Source of the DNA: Numida meleagris
Taxonomy: Eukaryota; Chordata; Aves; Galliformes; Numididae
Direction of reading: 5' to 3'
NCBI RefSeq assembly: GCF_002078875.1
Contig: NC_034412.1
Location: forward strand, 30,929,065 to 30,993,064
DNA: 64,000 nucleotides
Position 1 is the first letter of the stretch; the number at the start of each line of letters is the position of its first letter. Made by a program: the position numbers and the translations under genes. Below are positions 48,373 through 62,400 of this stretch, in pieces. A model generated the notes under the pieces. The model worked only from the letters and a program-made list of their open reading frames with translations. It searched no databases and was not told the origin of the DNA.

Positions 48373-51300
48373 TTAATGGTAATGGGAGGCATTTATACTT
48401 AGGTAGGAGAACACTAGCCTGAAGAAATTTTTTTTCCAGGCATGACAGAATAGAATCTTGTGCATTCTGTGAGGATTCCTCTTAGCCTTAGCAAACTTGT
48501 CTGGGTTTAATCTTGGTAATATAAAAATCAAAGAGGTTGCAAAGTGAAATTCTGCTTTCTGCAGTGCCTGGGCAATTAGCATTGTGAGGTTCCAGGCCTC
48601 TGCCACTTTCGTGTTCGTGGCTGAATTTGTTCTGATTAAAAGTAAAGAGTTACTGGCTGCCAACCACCCTTCCAAGCCCATTTTAGACACAAAAAGTCAG
48701 TCTGGTTACCTGTGTCTATGCATCTAAAATAAAAGTCTGAGCTACAATTAACAAAACTCACATGTAAATTTCCAGTGCATATGCTTTTCACATTTGATTT
48801 CTCCATGAAAATCAACATCTCGTATGCCTAAGATATAGTTGTGGTGAGGATGTCACAAAAAAAAAATAAAAAAATCAGAACTTCAATTAAAATTTTATAA
48901 GAAAATAAAAATCAATCTTAGATGGGCAGAACATTCCTTTGAACCTTTACTAGGTTACTTAAAAAAAAATCTGTGGTGTCTCTGTACATCACAGGGATCT
49001 CTTTGTTTTGCAAAATCTTGCCACTTACATGGAAATGAGGTCTTCTATTTCAGTGCAGTGAGTGATGCAGTTCCACTCACTGACACTGTGGATGAAAACA
49101 TCTCTATAAGCTCTTGGTGAGATGTGAGGCAGTATAAGGGTGGTGTTGTTTTGTTCTTGCATTTTGTTTTCTTTTTTCCCCGTTGTTCCACTGGTGTAGC
49201 ACTGAAGTTAATTCTATCACTATGCTAAAATATCTCACTCCACGTAACTTAGTAATGCAAGCAAAAAGGAGACCAAGCTCTATGTATAAGCCATACATTA
49301 TACACTAAATAAGGAGCATTATAATCTAGTTGCTAATAAAACTCCTCAGGAAATCTGATGAATCACTTTTTTTTTGTTTGTTTGTTTGGCCTTACTGAGT
49401 CCCGAGAGAGGAATGAGATAGTTCTTTTATATTGTAATGCCACCCAATAGATGGCAGTATAATCTTTACAATAAAATAGCTTTGCAGTGAGTACAGAGAC
49501 ATTTGGGGTGAATTTCAGCTTCTGGCTGCCAATTGACAAAAGAAATATGGGACTTTTTGTTTTTAAAACTGACACTATAGGAAAGCATAGCAGTGTGCAT
49601 TGTTTCCTGATGAGACTTTTGTTACTTTCAGTTAACACAATCACAATTTTCTTTCTTGGGAGTGTTGTTATTATCACTAATCAGGATTAAAAAGTACAGC
49701 TTGAATGGTTCCAACTGATCATTGATTCTTGACTATAAAAGACTTATTTTCTTTTTATTGAACAATGCTTAGAAAGAGGAAATCTCAGCTCTATTAGAGT
49801 TAGCAACATGTATGCAGATAATGTCCATTCATGTATACACACATGCAGACACATTTGTGTGCAGCCTTCAAGATGTCAAATGCAAAATACATCATTTCCT
49901 CTAGGAGAATTAGTTTCTAAAGGTGATGTTGTTGCATAATGCTTACTTTGGAAAAAAAAGATGAACAGAACTGTGTATGAAAACAAATTCTATTGCTAGA
50001 AAATAGAAATCTATATAGTTCTGAAGTATAGACATTAGGAGAAGGTAAACACTTCATGATCAGAGATGTCTCCATTTATGAATAATTTATAGCTTTGATA
50101 ATAATTACTTTGGGAGAAAACTGAATTTTGGGTGACTGATTTGCAAATTTTATTTGAAGAAAATACTTCAAGCATTCTGTCGATTCTGATTGCCAGTCCT
50201 ATATTTACAACAAGAAAGATATCCTATTTCGGGGCAAAAAGAAAGGCAATTCTGTAATCCTTTTGAAACAATCCCCTTTTACTCAGATTGTAAAGGTTAT
50301 TAGTTCAGTAGATGCTTAATTTTATTTTATGTAAATATTATAGATGTTTCTAATTTTGGATTCAGAAAATAGTGAAACATGATTAACAGAACTAACACAC
50401 CACACACAAACAGACCAGAGTAGTATTTTTTTCTCAGTAATAACCAGCCTACATAACACAGACTGTCATTTAATTAGTCCTGCCACATCCATTCTTCTAG
50501 ATATAAACATCACACTTCAGATAAACCTGTTTCTATATACGTTTCCTTAAGGCTGCTAAAATAGATCAACAGTTTTTAAAGATAGCAGAAAAATTAAAGT
50601 TTAATTTGAAAAATATATTACCCTATATCAGCAGAGAAAAACTCTCCTTTCAGCATATTCTATAACATTTTGTGTCCCTCCCCCTGTGAAATACTGTGAT
50701 GTTCAACAGGCCATTTCACATTAAGCAGGGAAACCCCTGTGCACCCATGATTGCATACAGTTGTTAGTTATTGTAAGTAGTGTATGTAGTGCATGGCTAT
50801 GGAATAATTAAAACCAGGAAGTTCATTCTGCAATACTATTCTGATTTGAGGAAGGAATTTTCTCAGATATTGTCTTTGTAATAATTAAGTTGAAAGTATA
50901 ACTTTTATTACTGACAATTTCATAAATCAAGGAACAGTTGAACAAAGTGTCTGTTGTTTTTTTCTAAATGTTCCCTAAAGAGTTAATGATCTGCAGTTCA
51001 AATTGATGTTTGATGCTTAATTAGTCATGTAAAGAACAACAATGTAATACTTCAGCAACTTATAAACAAATACAGTCTTAAACATATAGTATAAGATTAG
51101 GACATAAAACGGTCCATCAGAAGCAAAATGAAAGTAAGATATTTCTGAAATTTTGCAAATATAGGGCAAGAGAACTGCCATACTTTCAGTTCCACCCACC
51201 ATCTTCTAGGAAATCTCTAGTAAAATTACTAACAAGCAATGAAAATTATGGAGCAACAGAAATACTTTAGTGTAGGAGAAAACTGAAGTTCTTTTACTGA

Positions 51301-51841
51301 GGGTGAAGGGAGGACATAACCAGAAGTATCAGGGACTGTTTGTAAAAGTTCTTGTTTAGTTGTATTAATTTTAGTTTTGAGAGGCTATTCGGCACTCCAT
51401 ATCACTGTGGTTTTATACTGGAACAGTAGAAGACAGAATGGGGATAAATCCTTCAGCAAAATAGGAAAAGAAGGGCAAAGGGAAAAGGAACAGTATTGCA
51501 GACAAAACTTGTCCCTGAATCAAGACAACGCAGAAAGTTGGAGAGAAAACCTGCATTTGTTTTCGGTTTCAGAACTGTATCTTCAGTGATGAGTCTCCCA
51601 GGAAATAAAAGATGCGATGTAGAACTCTATTTGTGCAAAAAGAAAGTGATGGTAATTGCTTTGATTGGCACTGATCCCACCAAATTTTAAGTACTTAATT
51701 GAGGATCCTAATTAAGAATGTAGTTGTCCTATGTTCTTGTATAATCAATAAAGCAAAGCTTCTAGAGGGCAATTCCAGTCTTACATTAACTCAATCACTG
51801 TAGGAGAAGCTGTCTTTATCCACTGAGTCTTAATCAGCCTT

Positions 51842-51865
51842 TACCTAACAAATATTTGTTAGGTA
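51842..51865. repeat. Perfect 24-bp palindrome
   Basis: TACCTAACAAAT is followed directly by its exact complement ATTTGTTAGGTA, with no spacer. It is the longest perfect palindrome I noticed. It could extrude as a cruciform or bind a dimeric factor, but nothing nearby shows a function. Confidence 0.95.
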
Positions 51866-54800
51866 CCTTCACATTAGGAAGGGTGAGAGTAGACTTGCTA
51901 GTGATGAGAGCTGGTCTCTTGAAGTTCATTTCTCCTTTAATGCCGTTTCTTCTTTCATGCCATGCTGGACTTGATCATTCCTCATCTGCCTTTATATTTT
52001 TACTACTCTGTAGATTGGTCTGCTCTTCATGTTTGGGTGAATATGTAGAAATCAAAAAATTTGACTCAGAACATGCTTCCCAAGGAGAAAAAAAGAATCA
52101 AAACAGTAGCACAGGTCCCTTAATGCATCCAAAGAAGTGCTGTACTTTCTTGAAGACCTTTAAACTGAAGCATGAAACTCTGCCTTGAACTGAACTCTCT
52201 CGGGGTATTTTGTCCTTAAAATCATTTATAGCTCTCTTTGTTTTTTTTACAGATATGTTGTCATTCTGGGTTATACATGAACACTGATCTCTTTCTTTTT
52301 CCCTAACATAACATCATTATGGATAATAATCTGTGATGGAATAATTTCCTATTTTTGAGCAATTACTTTAATTATTTCTAGTGTTTTCTATTTCAAATTC
52401 CCCGCTGTTGTCAAAGCCTAGAGAGTCTCAGACCTGAGGACAGGAACTGCTAACAGACTGGATGAGATATTGGCATCTATCTTAGCTCTACGTTCAAATG
52501 GTGAGATCAAGAATTTTTTGCTCTCTGCCTATAGCTGAGCAAGGGAACTTTAGGTTTCATATGAAGTTTTTGAATTGTTTGGGCCAGGCTTATCTTGCAC
52601 TCTAAGGTCTAGCTCAGTTTGCTGAAAGTGGCACAGGCATTTTTTTCCCCCTTAACAAAAGAAGCAGAATATTATTTCTAGTTGCCTAAAGGGCTGGCTG
52701 TCTGACTCACAAACCAACCCATGTAATCAGTTTCAGAACTTAATAACATTGTTGAAGTGAACAGGGATACAAACTGCAAGATTAAAGAGAGTCAAATGCA
52801 CATAACAGCTCACTTCAACTTCGCAATCAGACAGGTAATTATTATTTCTCAGGATGCCATAGTCCAGCAATTATAAAATTTAAATATTAATTTTAGAAGT
52901 CTTAATTATAGCAACCAGAATAATTCTGTTCAAAATAGTCCCCAAAATAACTTAGCAAGAAGCTAATAGCAATTTACCTGATTGAGGAACTGGCAGAGAC
53001 TTAATTAGAAATGGAAATTGCAGTTTGCCTCTATTTGCATTGTAAATAGAAGAAGAATTTGATCTTTTGGGGGAAGTTTTTGCTTGTTTTTCATTACTGA
53101 AATAATAGGTTATCAACAAATTCACAAAAAATAAGGTTCAATTGATGAGCATAAACATATGATTTGCCTTGATTTATACCTGATCTATGTCTATGTTATT
53201 TGTCTGTAAATAAGAAGTAAATAGATTAAGACATGTAAACAAAGATTTTTACAACATCCATTTTCTGATATGTGAAAATAACAAAGTGTGCTAAGTTGCT
53301 TCTCAATATAAATCTGACATGAAACATGTCCTTCACTGGAAAGTAAATATTATGTTGTTTCTTTCTTTTTGCCTCGAACTGTTATTGTACAATGAGACAT
53401 CACACTTCATTTCTGTGGCTAACACATCCAATGAGATGTCATGTCTTCACACTGCTGTAAGGAGCTGTCTCTGCCAATTGTCTATACTGAGAAACCAACC
53501 GAAACATACTGCTAGTAAACACAGTGGTGTTACCTGCTGCACTAATCCAGGCAGCCATGTCATTGTAAACACCTAACAGGTAATGTTCATCGATTAATAC
53601 TGTAGAATTTAGACACTGCACCTGTGTTTGTGTGCCAAGCTACATAGAACCTGCTGTGGAGTCTTCATAGCATAAACATACAAGAAAATAAACAAACAAG
53701 AATGTTTAGTCTCCATTTTACAACATCATATGAAATTCAAATTGTTTTACACTCCACAGAAAAATGTTACTTGACTCTTAAAAGAAGAGTTTTAAACGAG
53801 TACATCATTTCAGTTATGTGTAAGAATTGTTGCACTACCTCAAATTAGTGTTTGATTTACCTTTTGATGGATACATAAACATGTTTTACGATTAAAAGAA
53901 ATGTTTACTATGCAGCAGAGAGGATGCTCAGAGTCTTATATTGTTGGAGTTGGTGTCAACAGTTCAAGAAGATGTGTATTAGTTTTCCTCTAATACTTAA
54001 AGAAAAATGATTTTATTGTTCATAGAGATTTTTGGAATTTAAAAATTCAATACAGCAGGCTTGGGAATAGAAAAAAAAGATCAAACAGACAAAACACTTA
54101 ATAGCTTGATAATTTTATCATTTTACTGAGCCTGGAATTCAAGTATTTGTTCAAGGAAGTAATTACTAAATAGAAGGTAGAAGGAGACTTGAAGAATGTA
54201 CAAGAGAACAGCAGGTTTCAGGCTACTGGAACACAGAAAATTAAGGTTTAATCCACAAAATTAAATCAGCTTCTCTGTATGCTTACAATAGACAGCTGGG
54301 CTTTCTTCATTGCTTTTGTTCACCATGACCAGGAATTTTATTTTGGGCATGAAATATTTGGTGGATTGAATCGCTTAATGAATGAGCAATTCCTGATGCA
54401 AACTTTTTGCTGGAGAATTTCTGACTGAGCATTACTTCAGAATCATGCAACACTAGGCTACATCCCAGCAACCTGGAGAGCATTCTCAACTCCTCCCTTC
54501 AAAAGAGATGTTGGTCTCTTTTTTGTTATAGCTGAATTAATCAGCTATAAAGATACAGTGGTAGTAGTGGCAGTAAGTTGTAGCTGAATTAATCTTTTCT
54601 TTGAGATATATGCCCTGAACTTGGCCACTGTGGCCTTTTTTTTTTTTTTTTTTGTAAAATCTATAGAAAATGTAGAATAAAAATACTGTGTGAGGTACAA
54701 TTTAAAAATAAATGATCTGATGACTTGTATTTAACACAAAACATGGCTTCTAAAAATAGAAGGAGCCTTTTATGGTTTTATGGTTTTGGAAACAGCTTCT

Positions 54801-57800
54801 CATGCTCTATGATAAATCCTTTTTCTCCAAGTAGAAACCAAGTAAATGGTATTGAGAGCCATCAAAAAAAGGCATACTTTGCAATCTAGACCCTTGGTCA
54901 GAAAAGTGCATCATAGCTTAGAAAGCCGCATATATCACCAAGATTAGTTTACACATTCTCGCTTACGGTGGTATCCTGTTTTACACAGGTATTGAAACAT
55001 CTCAGGTATGGAAATAGATTAAATATACTGTCAAAAAAAGGAATAGTCACCAAAACCCAAGTGGCTTTCTCTGACAGTGCCTGAATGTACCATCTGTTTC
55101 CATTGCATTATAAATTGATGTGGAAAATTGATATGCAGTGCTATTTCTGGGTAGCTTCTCATTTGCATTTGCTTTTGTTGAAAATGGACGTAGCTGAAAA
55201 CCATCACTCTGAAATCTGCCAGACTTTGGAAGGAAGTGTTCAAACCAGCATGGGGTCTTCCAATCCAACACTGGATCCACATCTAAATGGTGCAGCTGCC
55301 CACATATGTATAGTGTGCTAAAACACAACTTTGGATCTAGACACCACACAGATTGACAGATGTTCAGGCTTCTGAGCCAAAATATCCACTTTTATTTATG
55401 AATATAAGAATTGAATAATTATAATGACATAAGGCCTAGCAGCTAGCTATGTTAAATAACCATCTAATCAATTACCTCAGGCAGCCAGTATCTAATAGCA
55501 ACAGTATGATTTCTTTCACTCAGTACCAAGAACACAAACTCACTTTTCTTTGACCTAATATGTGCAGTACAATGAAATCACTGTATTATAGTTTGCCATG
55601 GCCATAACTGTGATTAATCTCAATGTAAATCATCATCCCAAAATGCCATTTCATCCTGTGTCTGGAGAGAATAGAGTTAGAGCTTTCTGACCCCATGTAA
55701 TTGTCCAAATCACTCCTAGGCAGAAACGAAGCATCCAAAGTGCTCCTCAAACCTAAGCTGGTAACAGATTTTCTGTGTTGGACACTATACTGGGTGACAG
55801 CAGATGTAAATGAAACTCTACCCTGACACCCGCTTCTTTCCCCACATGACCCGTACTAGAGAGGCTTTAGGAGACAACAGATGTAGAAACCAGTTCCAAA
55901 ACCTGCAAGTCTGTAGTGAGTATGTCTGAAGAGAGCTCAGATGTATTTGTGAAACAAGTATTTACATGGCTTTTCTTCACAGTAGTGTGAGCTTTCAATA
56001 TCTACTCTTTTCCAAAAAGCACTATCTTGTCTCTTCCATCCTCTAATAATTCTGAAATAAGATTTTCCTTAGTTCTCTTCTTTTGTTATTATATTTATTT
56101 TAAGTGCTTCTGGAAGGAAGAATTCAGAAAAGTTTGACTTTGTTCTAAGAAACATCATGCTTTGTTATATGTACAGACTATCAAGTACGGTTGCTAGAAC
56201 AAGTGTGGACACAAAACGTACTGTGCATTTGTATTTCTGTTGTTTAGAATAATGCATTCAGAAATATGAATGCAGACAGTGCAGAACTCCTCTCGGAACT
56301 GGGAGATACAAAGAAAAAGTCATCTGCACAATTACTGAGAGCCATGGCAAAAATATCCTCATTTCTGCAGATCAGGCAAGGCCATTTTGGCAGCAGGCTG
56401 GAGATATCAGTAGGGTGTGGGTTCTTGCTGATTTACTATGGTAAAATCTGGATCTATCTTTCCACATTCTAGGACTGAACAGCAGTCTGGGAGAGGCTAG
56501 TTATTAGTACCAGCATGCTGCTGAGGAGTGGCAGGAGGGAAAAGGAAATCTAGCTTTCCAGTGTCCTCAACCTTCTGTGTAAATATTTGTGTTCTAGGCT
56601 GTTATGCTAACACAAACGTTTTTCACTGTTTGCGTAGTGAAAATCGGTACAAATTCATTTGAAATAGCATTTGAAAGTTGTTTCCATTTAAAAAGAGGTC
56701 CTGGTTACTTCTTTATATTTATTGTTAAAGAACTGTGACTATTTTTCTTATGCAAATCTCAGCCTGTATTTCTAGTTAATCAAGCCACTGCTTTTTGCAA
56801 TTTTGAGGTTATAGTCATAAAGTTCTATATTAATTACATTGTGTTGTTTTTCCTTATGTTGTCATTTGATACTGAGAGAAGACTAGAGAAGGAATAATTC
56901 AAGAATAGAAAATGTACTGACAAAATGGCAGAATTAAGTCTACTATACATTTACTCTAGGGAATATAAGCACAGAAGATACTGTAAATCCGGTAACACAG
57001 ATAGAGTGACTGCAAGATAATTTATCATTTGTTGTAGGTATTCAAGTTAACTCTACTTTTTAAAAAATAAAATCTAAATGACACGTCTTGTATAAAGTAT
57101 GGTCATTTTGTTCTGATAGTGTATAAGACACTGCAGACTTTTTAAAAATAGCTTGACATGAATATTGCCATTAGGAAAAAGCCAAAGATACCATGGTATA
57201 ATGAACACAAATTATTGTAAATAAATTGGTAGTATAATTTAGCTGCAGGATTGTGACAGTATGATCTCAGCTGTTTGGCCTATGGCTGTAATCCTAAATA
57301 GTGTTGAATCTCCTGTTGATTTTAATGGTTCTGAGCTACTGAGATACTATCAGTTTTCATACCACATTGAACTTGCTACAGGTATGCTTTCGGAAATTTA
57401 TGTTTTATAATCTTCTTTCTGGACTGCATAGTGTATAACAGCATCAGTGTCAGTATGCTTGCAGTCTATGAGACATATTGGGAATTGTGCAATTCTATTT
57501 CAACCAGATCTGTGGGGATACAGATGCTGTCTGCTGTAGAAGAGAATTTGGTGATATTTCTGCCTGCTTGTAAAACTGTGTTTGTAATCACAGGTTGGGG
57601 ACTTCCTTATGTTGTTATCATGGCTTGATTTCACTTACTTATATCTCTTGAAGCATTTGCACTGGCATATCTGAAAGATGTGAATATCTGAGCAATAAAA
57701 TAACTTAATTTTACAGTGACTCTCCTTCATACACATAGTAGTGCTTCATTTTGTAGTCACAGTAGGCAGAGGAGGCATAAACCAATCTCAAAAGACCTTC

Positions 57801-58200
57801 TTGTCTTTAGATTTTGCACTTCTCTCATTTGAATGTTCTACTTCAGTGTTATAAGCAAGGTTAGCTACCACCTGATTGCTCTTGATTCCCAAGGATCTAA
57901 CTCATACTATTAATAACCTTTCAGGAAACCAATGAGACACAGATAATTTGCACATTACATTAACATATATGTCATGTAAGTATTTTCAAATGCTGTTGAG
58001 TAGGATAACAGGAAGAAAGGATACAATTTGAAACTAAATAGTTTAATTTACCTTTACACACACCTGTCTGGGAATTTTCAAGACTATTTAGCAGATAACA
58101 AGTTTTCTGAAAATGAGTGTTTTTTCATTTCCCGTCCCTCTGTTTTCAAAATGTTACTCAGCAGAGCCCATGAAATTTTGCTTTGTAGGCTATAACACTT

Positions 58201-58226
58201 AAAAAAAAAAAAAAAAAAAAAAAAAA
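58201..58226 (+). repeat. Poly(A) tract, 26 bases
   Basis: An uninterrupted run of 26 A with no recognised retrotransposon body upstream. Treated as a simple repeat. Confidence 0.95.
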
Positions 58227-58387
58227 GGTACCTTTCTACAAAAAGTACGTATTTTCTATAAATATTCCTGATTGGATTTTTATTCAATTAAATTTTTGAC
58301 AGACACTGTTGAACATACTTCCGAAAGGACTGAATGTCAGAAGACCTTTTTTCCCCCTTAGCTCTTTCTGAAGAGTACAGGGAATGA

Positions 58388-58407
58388 TTATACATTTAAA
58401 TGTATAA
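58388..58407. repeat. Perfect 20-bp AT-rich palindrome
   Basis: TTATACATTT is followed directly by its complement AAATGTATAA. Palindromes of this kind are more likely by chance in AT-rich DNA, so functional weight is low. Confidence 0.93.
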
Positions 58408-58495
58408 AAATGTAGGCCTGTTTAATTCATCTGATGAAAACAAACCAGTTTCCAGCCCTCTTTTCACAAAGATCCAAATAACCAATAAGCAAAAT

Positions 58496-58640
58496 GTTGT
58501 TAAGAACTCATTTCATGATAGGGAAATGAGGTAAAACAGAATAAATTAATTGCCCAAGGTCACGGGCAATTCTTTTTAACATAAATGTTATCCTGTAATT
58601 TATAGGCTTGACCTGATACTATACTGAGGTCATGCAACTT
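58496..58640 (+). mobile_element. MIR/CORE-SINE-like relic
   Basis: The segment reads GATAGGGAAATGAGGTAAAA then TTGCCCAAGGTCACGGG, a recognisable match to the conserved MIR core (GAGGAAACTGAGG ... TTGCCCAAGGTCAC). It is short and diverged; boundaries are uncertain. Confidence 0.5.
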
Positions 58641-59170
58641 TTGGTCAAGAAAAGATCCAGCTCTAGATTGCTGCTACAGAATTTGTAGCTATATTATGTG
58701 AGAGACTAAGAATCTATATTAGTTAGAGATTTTTTTCCCCACTAGAAACTCTAAAGATAAAACAACTCTAAATCAGTGTTAAAGTAACATTAAAGTGGTA
58801 TTGATCCTATTGAACCATGAAAGTGTATATGTTTGTGGTTATCTTATCCATCAATAAAATATATGGACAAAAGAAGCTTACAATCCTTATGGTTGTTGAC
58901 AGCAGCAGTAAGAAAGCATTGGCAAAACAGAGGCTTTTATTGATCATTTATAAGCTAATATCTTTCAGCTAGGGAACTGTGCCAGTCACTCTCTCACCAC
59001 TGAGATATAGATGTGGAAGGTGGAGATTCTGCTGTCAACTGATGAGGAACTGCCAATGTATTCCTCCCTCTTGCGTCTGAGCTTCATCAGCTTCTGGAAT
59101 GCTCAGCAGCTGGGAATAGCTGTTGAGTTTAGTAAACTCAAAATGATTGTTTTTTCTCTTCAGCAGGTGT

Positions 59171-59194
59171 GTTTGTTTGTTTGTTTGTTTGTTT
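59171..59194 (+). repeat. (GTTT)6 microsatellite
   Basis: Six perfect GTTT units in a row, followed by a broken T-rich continuation to about 59210. Confidence 0.95.
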
Positions 59195-59311
59195 TTGTTC
59201 TTTTTTTTTGTTGGGCCTCCCAAAGAGTTAGAGAAATAAGATCTGGAGTAGATGTGTCTCATGCTGAAATAATCTCTACAATGGCTTTAACTGTTTTTCC
59301 ATCTCCTAAAG

Positions 59312-59410
59312 GTGCTGAGACATACACTCTAGCCCTCAAGACCAGTGTGATCAATCACCGGACAGCTGAAAGCGTATCGTTTAGCACTCCATCTAATGGC
59401 AGCATCAGAG
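59312..59410 (+). other. Candidate coding exon (unidentified gene)
   Basis: A 99-bp block flanked by good splice sites: a pyrimidine-rich stretch (CTGTTTTTCCATCTCC) leading to TAAAG at 59307-59311, and CAGAG followed by GTAGGTAA from 59411. It is open in only one frame. In that frame it is exactly 33 codons with phase 1 on both sides, a symmetric cassette exon. The translation includes AETYTLALKTSVINHR and AESVSFSTPSNGSIRG, which is not low-complexity. It retains three CpGs, unusual for this CpG-poor stretch, and is less AT-rich than its flanks. I cannot name the gene. Phase 1-1 exons are common in extracellular modules of large-intron neural genes, but that is only a general association. Confidence 0.35.
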
Positions 59411-62400
59411 GTAGGTAATGCCGCAGGAATTGACTACTGTTCAACCTCTGCAAAGCAATCCTTTGAAAGTGGAAAGATGTTTGGGAATAGTTTTGGGGAA
59501 ATCTTTTACTACAGCCACACTTCTTCAGGAATAGCAAAAAAACTTTCAGTTTTGCAGGCTGACAGAGTTATAGCTTTTACAGGCATTGAGAATGCCATAA
59601 ACTTTTTTTTTCTTTCTACTGTTGTAGTAAACAACTCAGAAACTACAAAACTAACCTGTTATGCATGGTTATATGTGGCAAGGAAATAACTACACATGAA
59701 GTCTGTGAAGAGGTAAAAAGTAAATAGCCTCTGAAAACAAAAAAGTGGAGAAAAGATTTCTTGCTAACCTTTGAAGGGTATAACAATGTTAAATGTTGCA
59801 ACTAATACCATGTGGAAAATGGCAAGATGGCTCTATCTTCAGAATTCTTTATCAGATAAACTACCGAAAAAAGTATTTCTGGCTTCCAACAAACCTACCT
59901 AGATAGCTTGTGAAAAAAAATATGTAGTTGTCAATGACTATAGAAGTGAAAGTGTTATCAATCACTACTTTTGTGATGTCTTTTCTAATGTACAAGCTTT
60001 GGGAAATAACTGATTAAATACTGAATTGTATCACTTTGCAAGAATACTTGAACAAATCCGTTTGTATTCCAAGGACATTAATGCCCATAGTGAGTTCCTA
60101 ATTTGAACTGTGGAAAGTGCAGGATGAGACATAGCTGAACCTTCACTCTTTCCACAAACATTACAACCAGAGGCACTATTGGAAAGAGAAAACTCACCAA
60201 ACTCATGGGATGTGGAATGGCAGACACAGGGATATAGTAGGGAAAGTGTAAGACCCTTGTACAGTCCAAATAGAAATCCCAGCTTTATCATATGAGCTTA
60301 AAGTCCATTGCCTTTAAGTTCATTTGTTCTTGAATCCTAAATGACTGTTATTTTTTATATGCAGTCAGCTATACTAGTCACCTGAACCATGCTGCAAGGG
60401 TCAAATTAATATTTTATTTTTATATGTGCAACATATCTTATCTTGAGAAAATTCATCTAGTCATCCTTCACTTCATTTGAGTGATTTGTTATTATAATTT
60501 TTCAATGTTTGATTAGGTAACATTTAACATTGAGCTCCAAACCTGTCAGACTGTCTCTTTTAGGGATGATCCTGAAAATATTTAAAACCAGGCAATTCAA
60601 TTCATCCTGAGTTGCCCATTTAACTGTGCTGGGGATATACCTAGTAACAAGCTCTGTGAAATTTGTAAGAATAGGACTAAATTTTAAGCGTATCAAACCA
60701 AAAAAATTGGGAAGTGCTGCATAAACATAGAATTATATGTGCACACTACTTATCATTACATAAGTATGCTTTTCAGTGTCTAATGTATTATGCATTTCTG
60801 GGAGAGCACACACATATGAAAAGTGATGTTCCTAGAATCTAGGAAGGGGTTCATTAATCTAGCTTCCTAGATTTTGCATAGCTTTTATTTTCATAACACT
60901 TGCCATCATCTTTTGCCTATGTTTCAACTCTCAAATCTCTTCTATGCTTATAGAATGCATTAATGCACTCTTCTGTTAGTAAATAATTCCATATTTTACT
61001 TTGTTTCCAAGGTATTCGCTGAACTCTGATCCAGACATCAAACCAAGTAAGTCTAGTGTATTAACTCCTTCATCTATTCATAGGTATGAATGTCCTTTTC
61101 CCTCTTAGTCGTAATTTGAAATAGCTGGAACATTCCTTCTATGTTCCTTTCTGTCATTAATATCAAAAGTAAAACAACAGAGACCCTGCCTAATTATTTT
61201 TAATAGCTTCAGAAAGATCTATTAGCTGTCCACTATCTTTGTCCAAATCTCAGCAGTTGTCAAGAGGAGTACTGCATTTGTATAAAATCTGTTGATTTAT
61301 TCTAGGCAAACATTATGCCCATAGCATCTGCGCTATTTGTGCACTTGGATTCAGTAGTAAAAATAGTTTTTAAGCAAGTGTCCGCAGCTCATTCAAAACT
61401 AAACAAATGTTTTTAGATCAGATTCATAGGTGCAAGGCTGTTCTTGAGGACAGGTGTCAAATTTCGAACAGCTGGGCTCCATAGTGGGCTACTAATCATC
61501 AGTCAGAAGCCTTCTAGCATCTTCCGGTTAATTATACAAGTGTTCACAGGTCTCAGATGTTTTAATTATTTGAGACTGATCAATTATGCATCTAAGAATT
61601 CCTCCAGAGCATGCAGTGGGGGGCTGTGGGGGACTTGTTATTATTTGTAGGAAGGTTGTCAGCCAATATGAAAGTTGAAACAGTGCAGCTTGAATTAGCA
61701 ACCACCCACTATCCAAATCCGAGAACACATGAACCAAGCAATTCACAAAAAAATAGCCAGGAAATTAGATGTCTAAACAGTTTCAAGGAAAGCTAACACG
61801 TAGCAAATGTATTTAGATGATGAGACTTTGCTCATGAACAATTCCTAATTCTAATAGCACTACGTTGGTAACAAGTATTATTCATGCAAAACAGAGATAG
61901 CTTTATTATCTTTCTGTCATCAAAGTACATGGGAAGTTGATACATAAGGCCTTGCTTCTCAAGTCTGTCCTTATTTGGCTTTTTCTGCATATCTAAACTG
62001 AGATTGAAATTAAATAGCCTGGTTTACAATTTTTTTTTTCTGGTTAGCTCTGGGCTTTTCTTCGTGTAATGAGCATTTCTTGGTTTCTTGAATTACAGCA
62101 CTGCGCACAGAGCATTACCACAGATCTCCATGGTGTAAAATGAGAGTTCTGTGCTTCAGTTGTGTATCTGAATGGATGGCTTTTGTGGTTTTGCCTGTGA
62201 AATTGTAAAATCACACTGAAGATGGATCTGTGAGTATATAAAAAAAATAATTTTGGAAATCATTATGTATTATCTGTCTTGTCAATTATGTTCTCCTGAT
62301 ATTTGAAAGAAGATGAAAACATATCCTTTTTCCTGTACTATTGATAGGCCCGACTGATTCTTTTCTTCCATTCTGGCTCTGATTGTAAATATTCTTACCA

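Larger units (their letters stand above)
48373..58495. other. Unassigned AT-rich DNA, no gene seen
   Basis: About 10 kb without a supported gene or recognised transposon. It holds A/T homopolymers (near 48849-48863, T18 near 54637-54653, A26 at 58201-58226), a 24-bp palindrome (51842-51865) and a 20-bp palindrome (58388-58407). Open frames up to 110 codons occur but none resembles a known protein. Confidence 0.5.

Noticed and set aside
48373..48690. 105-codon minus-strand open frame
   Set aside because: No recognisable domain and no convincing splice sites; treated as chance.
59011..59418. 135-codon open frame as a whole gene
   Set aside because: It reads through a (GTTT)n microsatellite and T-rich tract. 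Only the 59312-59410 part has exon-like properties.
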